Part shown: in pieces, positions 1 through 5,004 of the stretch
Layout of the letters: the number at the start of each line of letters is the position of its first letter
How positions within the stretch are numbered: position 1 is the first letter of the stretch
Source: Anaerolineae bacterium
Lineage (GTDB): Bacteria; Chloroflexota; Anaerolineae; UBA1429
Length of the DNA: 5,004 nt
Direction: 5' to 3'
NCBI GenBank assembly: GCA_007118555.1
Contig: SKRJ01000225.1
Span: forward strand, 1 to 5,004
The notes under the pieces: generated by a model
What the model was told of the DNA's origin: nothing
What the model saw: only the letters and a program-made list of their open reading frames with translations
Databases searched by the model: none
Translations under genes and position numbers: made by a program

Positions 1-825
1 ACCGAGCAGATGCTGGGCGCCGCTGTGGGGCGGCTGCGCGGCGCCGTGGCGGTGGCGCAGGTTGCCGTGGCTCAGGCGCGCGAGGCGAGGCTGCTGGCCC
101 CGGAGCAGGAGGCGACCTTTGTGAGCCAGATGCTGGCCGACACGCTGGATGTCACGGTACAGCCAACCGTCGTCAGCGAGCTGCATTGGTCGGGCGGGGT
201 GGCCCTGGGAGAGGCCTCGTTGACCGGTGCAACCGGCGCGCAACAGGCGTCGGCGGGGCAACTGGTCACCTGGGTGCAGATCACGCTCCTGGGCGCCGCC
301 GAGGTGCTGGTGGGCGAACGCCTGATGGGAACCTGGAACAGACTGTTGATCACGCCCACGCGGCGCAACACGCTGCTGGCGGGCAAACTGTTTGCGCGGC
401 TGCTCCTGGGCCTGGCACAGATGGCGCTGCTGATCCTGGGCGGCATCTACCTTTTTGGCGTGAACTGGGGCGACAGTTTGGCCGCGGTGGCGCTGGTGTC
501 GGTGGCTTTTGCCGTGGCCATGGTGAGTCTGGGCATGGTGCTGGCGACTTTTATGCGGACGCGCAGCCAGGCCAATGCCACCGTGATCGGCCTCTCGATG
601 GGCATGGCGGCCCTGGGCGGAGCCTGGTATCCCCTGGAGATCACGCCGCCCCTGTACCAGCAGATCGTCCAGATACTGCCCTCGACATGGGCCATGCGAG
701 GCTACACGAACCTTCTGGTCCGCAACGCCGATGTGACCGGGGTGCTCCCCGAGGTGGGTGTGCTTCTGGGCTTTGCGCTCCTGTTTCTGGCCCTCGGGGC
801 GCTGCGCTTTCGGCAGGTCGACTAG
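1..825 (+). CDS. ABC-2 type transporter permease, C-terminal part (5'-truncated by window edge)
   Basis: Membrane permease subunit of an ABC-2 family exporter, which would pair with a separate ATPase to move a drug, lipid or polysaccharide-type substrate across the cytoplasmic membrane. The frame is open to base 1, so the ATG at 10 is probably internal and the gene starts upstream. The first ~80 visible residues are hydrophilic, with an Ala/Arg/Gln-rich helical stretch, and match the extracytoplasmic region that ABC-2 permeases carry after their first membrane helix. Five hydrophobic segments follow, at about nt 259-315, 394-459, 478-552, 574-627 and 745-807. Between the first two lies the family-typical cytoplasmic loop with GERLMGTWNRLLITPTRR (nt 310-366). 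After the fourth comes GGAWYPLEITPP (about nt 616-651), corresponding to the usual G-G-x-x-x-P-x-E-x-x-P segment, then LPSTWAMRGY. It ends FRQVD, a normal short cytoplasmic tail. The substrate cannot be told. It is probably the last gene of its operon, because a hairpin and then a new promoter follow. Confidence 0.88.
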   Translation, partial: TEQMLGAAVGRLRGAVAVAQVAVAQAREARLLAPEQEATFVSQMLADTLDVTVQPTVVSELHWSGGVALGEASLTGATGAQQASAGQLVTWVQITLLGAAEVLVGERLMGTWNRLLITPTRRNTLLAGKLFARLLLGLAQMALLILGGIYLFGVNWGDSLAAVALVSVAFAVAMVSLGMVLATFMRTRSQANATVIGLSMGMAALGGAWYPLEITPPLYQQIVQILPSTWAMRGYTNLLVRNADVTGVLPEVGVLLGFALLFLALGALRFRQVD

Positions 826-1040
826 CGCCTACGAGTCGGGGTGCAGCCTGTTGGCGTCGCCCCTGCTGTTTCCATGTGCGCCTCCTGACATGGATTGCCA
901 GTGCCCCTGCGCACCGTTCGCAGGTTCTACCTCTCGTTCCCGGAGAGCCGACATGCTAACCCTGTCCTTTATACGGGGAGGAGTCTATTGAGCTTTTTGC
1001 AGTAGATGGATGCTCGAACCTATCAGCAGGAATGCCTACG
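826..1040. other. Intergenic region with no supportable gene
   Basis: This is the larger part of the 296-base gap between the permease and the chaperonin. Apart from the hairpin at 838-863, I see only a 6-bp inverted repeat GTGCGC/GCGCAC (876-881 and 909-914). There is also a purine-rich GGGGAGGAG (975-983) that resembles a ribosome binding site but leads only to a five-codon TTG reading frame. No tRNA-like fold, no CIRCE-type heat-shock element (TTAGCACTC-N9-GAGTGCTAA) and no conserved coding frame is evident. Confidence 0.6.
838..863 (+). terminator. Weak terminator-like hairpin after the permease gene
   Basis: Starting 13 nt past the permease stop, GGGGTG (838-843) pairs with CGCCCC (858-863, one G-T wobble). 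After a 2x2 internal mismatch, GCC (846-848) pairs with GGC (853-855) around a TGTT loop. The downstream tail TGCTGTTTCC is only modestly T-rich, so intrinsic termination would be inefficient. The location between a stop codon and a new promoter is the main support. Confidence 0.3.
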
Positions 1041-1069
1041 TTGGCGCGTGTTTTCAATGATGGTATACT
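1041..1069 (+). promoter_or_regulatory. Sigma70-type promoter with extended -10 for the chaperonin-propeller operon
   Basis: The -35 element TTGGCG (1041-1046, four of six consensus bases) is separated by exactly 17 bp from the -10 element TATACT (1064-1069, five of six). The -10 is preceded by TGG (1061-1063), giving an extended -10. The predicted transcription start is near 1076, giving a leader of about 46 nt before the ATG at 1122. The local sequence is more AT-rich than the flanking genes, as expected for a promoter. Any ATG upstream of about 1076 in this frame would not be on this transcript. Confidence 0.7.
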
Positions 1070-1080
1070 GGCCGCGCCAA
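1041..1080. repeat. 8-bp inverted repeat flanking the promoter, candidate operator
   Basis: TTGGCGCG (1041-1048) is the exact reverse complement of CGCGCCAA (1073-1080). The left arm covers the -35 element and the right arm covers the predicted transcription start. The arm centres are 32 bp apart, close to three helical turns, so both would face the same side of the DNA. That geometry fits a dimeric or tetrameric repressor clamping the promoter. It is not a CIRCE element, so HrcA control is not indicated. A chance match of 8 bp in GC-rich DNA cannot be excluded. Confidence 0.4.
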
Positions 1081-1106
1081 GGATGACGACCAATAGCGAC
1101 AGAAAC

Positions 1107-1113
1107 AAAGAGG
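1107..1113 (+). promoter_or_regulatory. Ribosome binding site that fixes the chaperonin start at 1122
   Basis: AAAGAGG lies 8 nt before the ATG at 1122. The two upstream in-frame ATGs at 1032 and 1083 lack a comparably placed Shine-Dalgarno sequence, and the one at 1032 lies upstream of the predicted promoter. The GroEL family alignment also begins at 1122. Confidence 0.75.
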
Positions 1114-1121
1114 TTTATGCT

Positions 1122-2723
1122 ATGCCCAAGCCCGACGTTCTACTAGGAGAAGACAGTCGTACTGGTATGCTCCGAGGATTCGAGTCGGTGGGGCGCCTGA
1201 TGGCGCTCACCCTGGGACCCATTGGGGGCAATATCGCCAACGAGAGGGATGGCACTCGCGAGATCGAGATCCTGCGCGACGCCGCCACAGCCGCCCGGCG
1301 TGTGATCGAGATTCCCAATGTGCGTGAGAATCCGGGCGCTATGCTCATGCGCCATATCGTGTGGAATGTTCGGGAGCAGGTGGGCGATGGCAGTGCCACG
1401 GCGGCGGTGATTGCCCACGCCCTGGCCAAAGAGATGCAGCGTGTCATTGCGGCCGGCGCCAACGCCATGATCGTCAAGCGGGGCGTCGAGCGGGGATTGC
1501 GGGCGGCCGTCAAGGCACTCGACGAGATGGCCATGCCCTTGGAGGGCGAGGAGAACATCGCGGCGGTGGCAACCGCGGCGGTGGGCGACGCCGAGATCGG
1601 CAAGGTGCTGGGAGAGATCTTTGACGTCCTCGGGCCCCACGCCAGCGTCGTGATCGTGCCCTATGTGGCCACCGATCACGATCGGGTGTATCGGGAGGGG
1701 GCGCGATTCCGGGGGGGCTATGTCTCCTCCTATCTCGTAAATGATGAAACCCGGCGCATGGCGGTTCTGGAGGATGTCCATATCGCTGTGGCCGACATGA
1801 ACTTTGCAACCGCCGAGAGCGCCGCCAACCTCCTCGAGCAGGTGGTGGCCGCCGGCGGCAAGAACCTCTTTGTGATCTGCAAGCTCTGCTCTGACAAGGC
1901 CATCGGCGTATTCGCTGCCAACAACGATGGCAAAAAGATCTTTTCCTCGGCGGCCACCCTCAAGCCGATCGGCGATGCGCGGCGCGGCACCTTTGAGAAC
2001 ATCGCCATTCTGACCGGAGCCCAACCCCTGAACGACAAGATGGGTATGGCCCCGGAAGAGATCACGATCCACGATCTGGGCCACGCCGACAGGGTGGTGG
2101 TGGAAAAAGAGGCCTTTACCATCGTGGGAGGCAAGGGCGATCCTGGCGCCCGACAAAAGCGGATTCAGGAGCTGCGCGAACGGGTGCGCAAAGCGCACGA
2201 CCCCGAGGAGCGTGATACGGCCCGAGAGCTGCTCACCAGCTTTTCCGAGGGGGTCGCCGAGCTGCGTATCGGCGCTCTCACCGGTCAGGAGCGCAAAGAG
2301 TTGACCGAGATCGCCGAGCAGGCCATCAAGACGGTGACGGCGGGCATGGAGAGCGGCGTTGTGCCGGGCGGCGGGGCAGCCTATCTGGCCTGCATCCCCG
2401 CTGTGAATGCGCTGGAGGCAACCGGGGACGAGGCCTTTGGCATCCAGATCGTGGCCCGCGTGCTCGAGGAGCCGCTCCGTCGTATAGCAGCCAACTCGGA
2501 TGTGCATCCGCCCCTGGCCCTCGCCGAGGCGCAGGCGCGAGGCGTGGGCTATGGCCTGGATGCGCGTACGGGAGAAATCGTGAACATGCTGGAGGAGGGC
2601 ATCGTAGATCCCGCCATTGTGGCGCGGCGGGCCCTCGAACATGGCGTCAGTGGCGCCCTCATGCTGCTTACCACAGACGCCCTGGTCATCCATCGCAAAC
2701 CCAAGGAGAATGTAGAGCCATGA
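1122..2723 (+). CDS. Divergent group I chaperonin (GroEL/Hsp60-like) lacking the catalytic aspartate
   Basis: A 533-aa cytoplasmic protein that aligns with GroEL (about 548 aa) over its whole length. The ATG at 1122 is chosen because it has a good ribosome binding site, lies downstream of the promoter, and gives MPKPDVLLGEDSRTGMLRG, matching the GroEL N-terminus (FGEDARxAMLRG). Domains by homology: equatorial ~1-135 and 411-533, intermediate ~136-190 and 375-410, apical ~191-374. Retained: TLGP at 30-33, Asp53 (GroEL Asp52), GDG at 88-90 (Asp87), VPGGG at 414-418, Asp496 (Asp495). Altered: Gln400 sits where GroEL has the ATP-hydrolysis residue Asp398; DGTTT reads DGSAT (89-93); Lys51 is Arg52. 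In the apical groove Tyr200, Tyr204 and Leu239-equivalent hydrophobicity persist, but positions equivalent to Val263/Val264 are Ala265/Ala266. The C-terminus ends KPKENVEP with no GGM repeat. It is intact, with no frameshift. No groES is adjacent. Known: GroEL Asp398 mutants bind but barely hydrolyse ATP. Inferred: a specialised, non-housekeeping chaperonin paralogue; whether it forms rings is unknown. Confidence 0.93.
   Translation: MPKPDVLLGEDSRTGMLRGFESVGRLMALTLGPIGGNIANERDGTREIEILRDAATAARRVIEIPNVRENPGAMLMRHIVWNVREQVGDGSATAAVIAHALAKEMQRVIAAGANAMIVKRGVERGLRAAVKALDEMAMPLEGEENIAAVATAAVGDAEIGKVLGEIFDVLGPHASVVIVPYVATDHDRVYREGARFRGGYVSSYLVNDETRRMAVLEDVHIAVADMNFATAESAANLLEQVVAAGGKNLFVICKLCSDKAIGVFAANNDGKKIFSSAATLKPIGDARRGTFENIAILTGAQPLNDKMGMAPEEITIHDLGHADRVVVEKEAFTIVGGKGDPGARQKRIQELRERVRKAHDPEERDTARELLTSFSEGVAELRIGALTGQERKELTEIAEQAIKTVTAGMESGVVPGGGAAYLACIPAVNALEATGDEAFGIQIVARVLEEPLRRIAANSDVHPPLALAEAQARGVGYGLDARTGEIVNMLEEGIVDPAIVARRALEHGVSGALMLLTTDALVIHRKPKENVEP
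2703..2708 (+). promoter_or_regulatory. Ribosome binding site for the propeller gene, inside the chaperonin 3' end
   Basis: AAGGAG lies 11 nt before the ATG at 2720 and is read as part of the chaperonin's last codons. Together with the ATGA stop/start overlap it indicates translational coupling. Confidence 0.7.
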
Positions 2724-4624
2724 GTGTTACGGAACAAGCGTCTTCGGGCGATCGCTGGGAGTGCATAGGGCCCGTCGCCGGCGGGGGTACGGTGTTTAGC
2801 GTTGCGATCTCCTCTCGCGGGCAAGAGACCCTCTATTGGGCCGCCACGGGTTGCGGCGTGTTCATGTCGGACGACGAGGGCGAGACCTGGCAGCAGCGAA
2901 TCAATGGATTGACGACGCCGCTGGTCAGCGCTATGGCCGCGGCCCCCAATGGGGCGCTTTTTGCAGGCTCGCTGAACGCCGAGCTGTTTCGCTCCATGGA
3001 TTTTGGCAAGACGTGGCAACGGGGCACGCAGGGCTGGGATGCCGAAGGCACCGTTACCGCCATGGCAGTCTCGCCCAAGTACATGGAGGACGGTGTGGCC
3101 TATGCCGCTCTCGATGGCGGCGCGCTCATGGTCACGCGCAACTCGGGCCGGCATTGGGAAGACAGCAGCTTTGGCATGAACAGCATGACGGTCATCGCTG
3201 TGGCGGTGACGCCCAGTTGGGAGCAGTACGAGACCATGTTCGGCGCCACCGATCAGGGCGTATACATCTCGCGCAATGGCGGCCGCGCCTGGCGCGCCAC
3301 GAACCTGATGCTGGACGAGCAGGTGGGCGTGATCATCGTGAGTCCCGACTATGCCAACGACGGGACCGTGTATGCGGGCACCGAGTCGGGCGCACTGTAC
3401 ATCTCGACGGATCAGGGGCGCAACTGGGAGCAGCTCCATGAAGAGATCGCCGACGGGCCGCTGAACTGCATGTGGGTGGCCCCCGATTTCGCCGAGAGCG
3501 GCCGTCTGGTGGCCGGCATCGGCAACGGCATCTATATCTCCTCGGACCGCGGCACCACCTGGAGCCTGGCGTACGAGATGCCTGGCGCGGTGCTCTCTCT
3601 GGCCGGAGACGGCGCCGTGGTGCTGGCCGGCATCCATGATGCGGGCGTCTACCGCTCGCTGGATAGTGGCGATACCTGGCAATCGGCTACGGGCAATCTG
3701 GCGGCCCGCGGCTTTGCGCGCCTGATGAATAGCGATGGCCTGCTCTGCACCATGGGGCCGCAGGAGGGCGTGTACTTTTCCGAGGACGCCGGAGATACCT
3801 GGCGCGCGATGGAGGGTCTGGAGATGTACCTGCCCCTGGCCGCCCTGTCGATGCCGGGGGATGGCCAGGTCTTCCTTTCCAGCCAGGAGTTGGGCATCCT
3901 GCGCGGGACGGCCTATGGCACGAACTGGCGCCTGCGCTATGAGAAGGAAGGCGTCTCTACCCTGTTGGTGCTGCCCAAAGAGAACCTGGGCTGGGCCGGC
4001 ACGGTGGAGGGCGAGTTGCTCACCAGCCGTGATGGCGGCATGAGCTGGCAGCCCGTGGAGGACCCGCCCACAGAGGGGCAGGAGGTACTCACCATCGTGG
4101 CCTCGCCGAACTTTGCCGAGGACCGTACTCTTTACATGGGCACGGTGATCGAGGGCACGCGCTCCCAGCCGACGCGGGTGGCGCTATGGCGCTCGCGCAA
4201 CAGGGGCCGCACCTGGCACCAACTGACCACGCAGCAGACCGACTCGCGCTGGGTGCACATCACCATGCCGGTGGGCGTCACTGACGGGGTGGCCGATCAG
4301 GCCGTCCTGGCCACGGGGCCCTATTGCCTGCGGCCGCTGCGCCGCGCCAAGGACGTCTGGATCAGCACGGCGGTGGATCCCAACGGCGCCAACGTGCTCA
4401 GCCTGGTGGCCATCGGCGAGATCGACAATGGCGCCCTGCTGTATGCGGCCACGGGCAATGGCGTCTACCGCTCCACCGATGGCGGACGCACGTGGCACGC
4501 CTTTGCCGAGGGCATGGAGGGCCAGAGCGTGATCGGCCTGACGCTCCTGGGCGAGGGCGATTCTCGCGCGCTATATGCCATGGGCCTGGGCGGGCTGGTC
4601 TGGAAGCGATCGATCGCGGAATAA
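2720..4624 (+). CDS. Multi-blade Asp-box (BNR/sortilin/Ycf48-like) beta-propeller protein
   Basis: A 634-aa protein made nearly throughout of repeating blades of about 40-56 residues with the pattern S/A-P-[ND]-[FY]-x-x-D ... Y-A-G-T ... G-V-Y-x-S-x-D-x-G-x-x-W. Asp-box motifs (S-x-[DN]-x-G-x-x-W) are at residues 49-57, 91-99, 138-146, 183-191, 228-236, 273-281, 312-320, 353-361, 435-443, 491-499 and 584-592, with a degenerate one at 395-403. Such motifs form beta-hairpin turns at blade edges in sialidases, sortilin/VPS10, xyloglucanases and the photosystem II assembly factor Ycf48. No sialidase catalytic set is evident to me, so an enzyme call is not made. The N-terminus (MSVTEQASSGDRWE) has no signal peptide and there is no membrane helix, so it is predicted to be cytoplasmic, unlike many BNR proteins. 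It overlaps the chaperonin stop by ATGA and shares its promoter, so it is likely the chaperonin's client or partner. The repeat count suggests two propellers of six to seven blades or one large one. Confidence 0.9.
   Translation: MSVTEQASSGDRWECIGPVAGGGTVFSVAISSRGQETLYWAATGCGVFMSDDEGETWQQRINGLTTPLVSAMAAAPNGALFAGSLNAELFRSMDFGKTWQRGTQGWDAEGTVTAMAVSPKYMEDGVAYAALDGGALMVTRNSGRHWEDSSFGMNSMTVIAVAVTPSWEQYETMFGATDQGVYISRNGGRAWRATNLMLDEQVGVIIVSPDYANDGTVYAGTESGALYISTDQGRNWEQLHEEIADGPLNCMWVAPDFAESGRLVAGIGNGIYISSDRGTTWSLAYEMPGAVLSLAGDGAVVLAGIHDAGVYRSLDSGDTWQSATGNLAARGFARLMNSDGLLCTMGPQEGVYFSEDAGDTWRAMEGLEMYLPLAALSMPGDGQVFLSSQELGILRGTAYGTNWRLRYEKEGVSTLLVLPKENLGWAGTVEGELLTSRDGGMSWQPVEDPPTEGQEVLTIVASPNFAEDRTLYMGTVIEGTRSQPTRVALWRSRNRGRTWHQLTTQQTDSRWVHITMPVGVTDGVADQAVLATGPYCLRPLRRAKDVWISTAVDPNGANVLSLVAIGEIDNGALLYAATGNGVYRSTDGGRTWHAFAEGMEGQSVIGLTLLGEGDSRALYAMGLGGLVWKRSIAE
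2864..4495 (+). repeat. Array of Asp-box blade repeats within the propeller protein
   Basis: Eleven clear and one degenerate S-x-[DN]-x-G-x-x-W boxes recur at spacings of 42, 47, 45, 45, 45, 39, 41, 42 and 40 residues for the first ten. A looser C-terminal part follows (56, then 93 residues). The last gap is long enough to hide one blade whose box has decayed, around residues 545-556. The repeats are conserved at protein level but have diverged in DNA sequence, so this is an old duplication series rather than a recent tandem expansion. Confidence 0.85.
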
Positions 4625-4640
4625 GCACCGAAATAAAGGG

Positions 4641-4665
4641 CGGGGCGCTCGCAAAGAGCGCCCCG
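4641..4665. terminator. Strong, probably bidirectional rho-independent terminator
   Basis: CGGGGCGCTC (4641-4650) pairs perfectly with GAGCGCCCCG (4656-4665) around a 5-nt GCAAA loop, beginning 17 bases after the propeller stop. On the + strand the tail is GTTTCTGC. On the - strand the stem is followed by CCCTTTATTT, a better T-run. It sits in the 50-bp gap between two convergent genes, ending 9 bases short of the opposing stop codon, so it most likely terminates both transcripts. Confidence 0.85.
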
Positions 4666-4674
4666 TTTCTGCTG

Positions 4675-5004
4675 CTAGGCGTCAAGGTCCGGGTTGCCGG
4701 GGCCAAAGTGGCGCAGCATGACCAGCGGCTCGGTCTGGCTCAGGTTGCGTACGCGCACGCCGGCGATGGCGGCCTCTTCGCTGACAAAGAACTCGTCGTT
4801 GGTGAGCTGGCCAAAACGGATCATGGCCGGGGTCTCGATGGCCCAGGGGCCCAGCTCGCCGTGGCCCTGTACCGCGATCAGCCCATAGCAGCCTGCATCG
4901 CGTAGGGTCGCCTCGCGTCCGGGGTAGATCGTCGTCTGCTTGGCGGAAAAGCTGGGGCTGCGATAGGCGATCCACTCGTCGCGGCAGCCCAGCTCCTCGG
5001 CCTC
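4675..5004 (-). CDS. Cupin / mannose-6-phosphate isomerase-like protein, C-terminal part (5'-truncated by window edge)
   Basis: The last 109 codons and TAG stop (complement of 4675-4677) of a gene that enters from the right edge, so its start is not visible. The frame reads EAEELGCRDEWIAYRS at the edge and ends MLRHFGPGNPDLDA. The alternation of short hydrophobic strands with Gly turns (YGLIAVQGHGELG, then AIETPAMIRFGQ, then DEFFVSEEAA) is what the second beta-barrel of cupin-type sugar-phosphate isomerases looks like. The segment TNDEFFVSEEAA...EPLVMLRHFGPGNPD resembles proteins I recall annotated as mannose-6-phosphate isomerase-like or cupin proteins. No metal-binding His/Glu set can be confirmed in this fragment. 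It converges on the propeller gene, so it is not part of that operon. I am confident it is coding and only moderately confident of the family. Confidence 0.8.
   Translation of the reverse strand, partial: EAEELGCRDEWIAYRSPSFSAKQTTIYPGREATLRDAGCYGLIAVQGHGELGPWAIETPAMIRFGQLTNDEFFVSEEAAIAGVRVRNLSQTEPLVMLRHFGPGNPDLDA

Noticed and set aside
186..959. Plus-strand 257-codon frame overlapping the permease and running into the intergenic region
   Set aside because: Gly/Arg-rich out-of-frame translation of the permease; no hydrophobic segments or family resemblance. The membrane-protein frame explains the DNA.
953..991. Short frame MLTLSFIRGGVY upstream of the chaperonin, with a nearby GGGGAGGAG
   Set aside because: Only 12 codons. 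The purine-rich run lies inside the frame rather than ahead of its start, and the frame lies before the predicted transcription start.
826..1121. CIRCE heat-shock operator expected in front of many groEL genes
   Set aside because: Neither the TTAGCACTC half nor its GAGTGCTAA partner is present; the only promoter-associated repeat is the unrelated TTGGCGCG/CGCGCCAA pair.
1143..2693. A 516-codon open frame on the minus strand opposite the chaperonin
   Set aside because: It is His/Gly/Asp-rich with no recognisable family and lies entirely antisense to a gene with full-length GroEL homology. In GC-rich DNA such long antisense frames are expected from codon bias.
2549..3682. A 377-codon minus-strand open frame spanning the chaperonin-propeller junction
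   Set aside because: Low-complexity His/Arg/Ala composition, no motif, and antisense to two well-supported genes with coupled translation.
2720..4624. Calling the propeller protein a sialidase or glycosidase on the basis of its BNR repeats
   Set aside because: Asp-boxes are structural and occur in many non-enzymes. I could not identify the Arg triad and Tyr/Glu catalytic arrangement of sialidases, and the protein lacks an export signal.
4682..4975. Minus-strand 97-codon frame beginning MDRLSQPQLF
   Set aside because: Arg/Pro/Gly-rich shadow of the true minus-strand frame, which reads through to 5004 and has coherent beta-strand periodicity and family-like segments.

Overview
The window is GC-rich and densely coding, with leaderless-looking cytoplasmic proteins and short intergenic gaps. 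It looks like a chromosomal segment of a GC-rich bacterium. The mix of an ABC-2 permease, an Asp-box propeller protein and a sugar-isomerase-like cupin would fit Chloroflexota, but that is a low-confidence impression and nothing here fixes the taxon.

Layout: (1) Bases 1-825 hold the 3' part of an ABC-2 type transporter permease on the + strand, open at the left edge. (2) Bases 826-1121 are non-coding. They carry a weak terminator-like hairpin just after the permease, then a good sigma70-type promoter (TTGGCG, 17 bp, extended -10 TGG-TATACT) framed by an 8-bp inverted repeat, and a clear ribosome binding site. (3) Bases 1122-2723 encode a divergent full-length group I chaperonin (GroEL/Hsp60-like, 533 aa). 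(4) Bases 2720-4624 overlap it by ATGA and encode a 634-aa protein made almost entirely of Asp-box (BNR/sortilin/Ycf48-like) beta-propeller blades. (5) A perfect 10-bp stem-loop at 4641-4665 serves as terminator, probably in both directions. (6) Bases 4675-5004 on the - strand are the C-terminal 109 codons of a convergent cupin / mannose-6-phosphate-isomerase-like gene, open at the right edge.

The interesting unit is the two-gene operon 1122-4624. The chaperonin keeps the GroEL fold signature from end to end (TLGP, GDG, VPGGG, the VDP near the C-terminus), but an essentially ungapped alignment puts Gln400 where GroEL has the catalytic Asp398. The DGTTT nucleotide motif reads DGSAT, several hydrophobic apical-groove positions are Ala, and the GGM tail is absent. 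No groES lies in the window. Its translationally coupled partner is a multi-blade beta-propeller without a signal peptide. My inference is that this is a specialised paralogue of GroEL with slow or absent ATP turnover, working with (or on) the propeller, rather than a housekeeping GroEL. The pairing recalls eukaryotic CCT, which folds WD40 propellers, and the BBS chaperonin-like proteins, which act in complexes as degenerate chaperonins. This functional link is a hypothesis; the residue changes and the gene overlap are seen directly.
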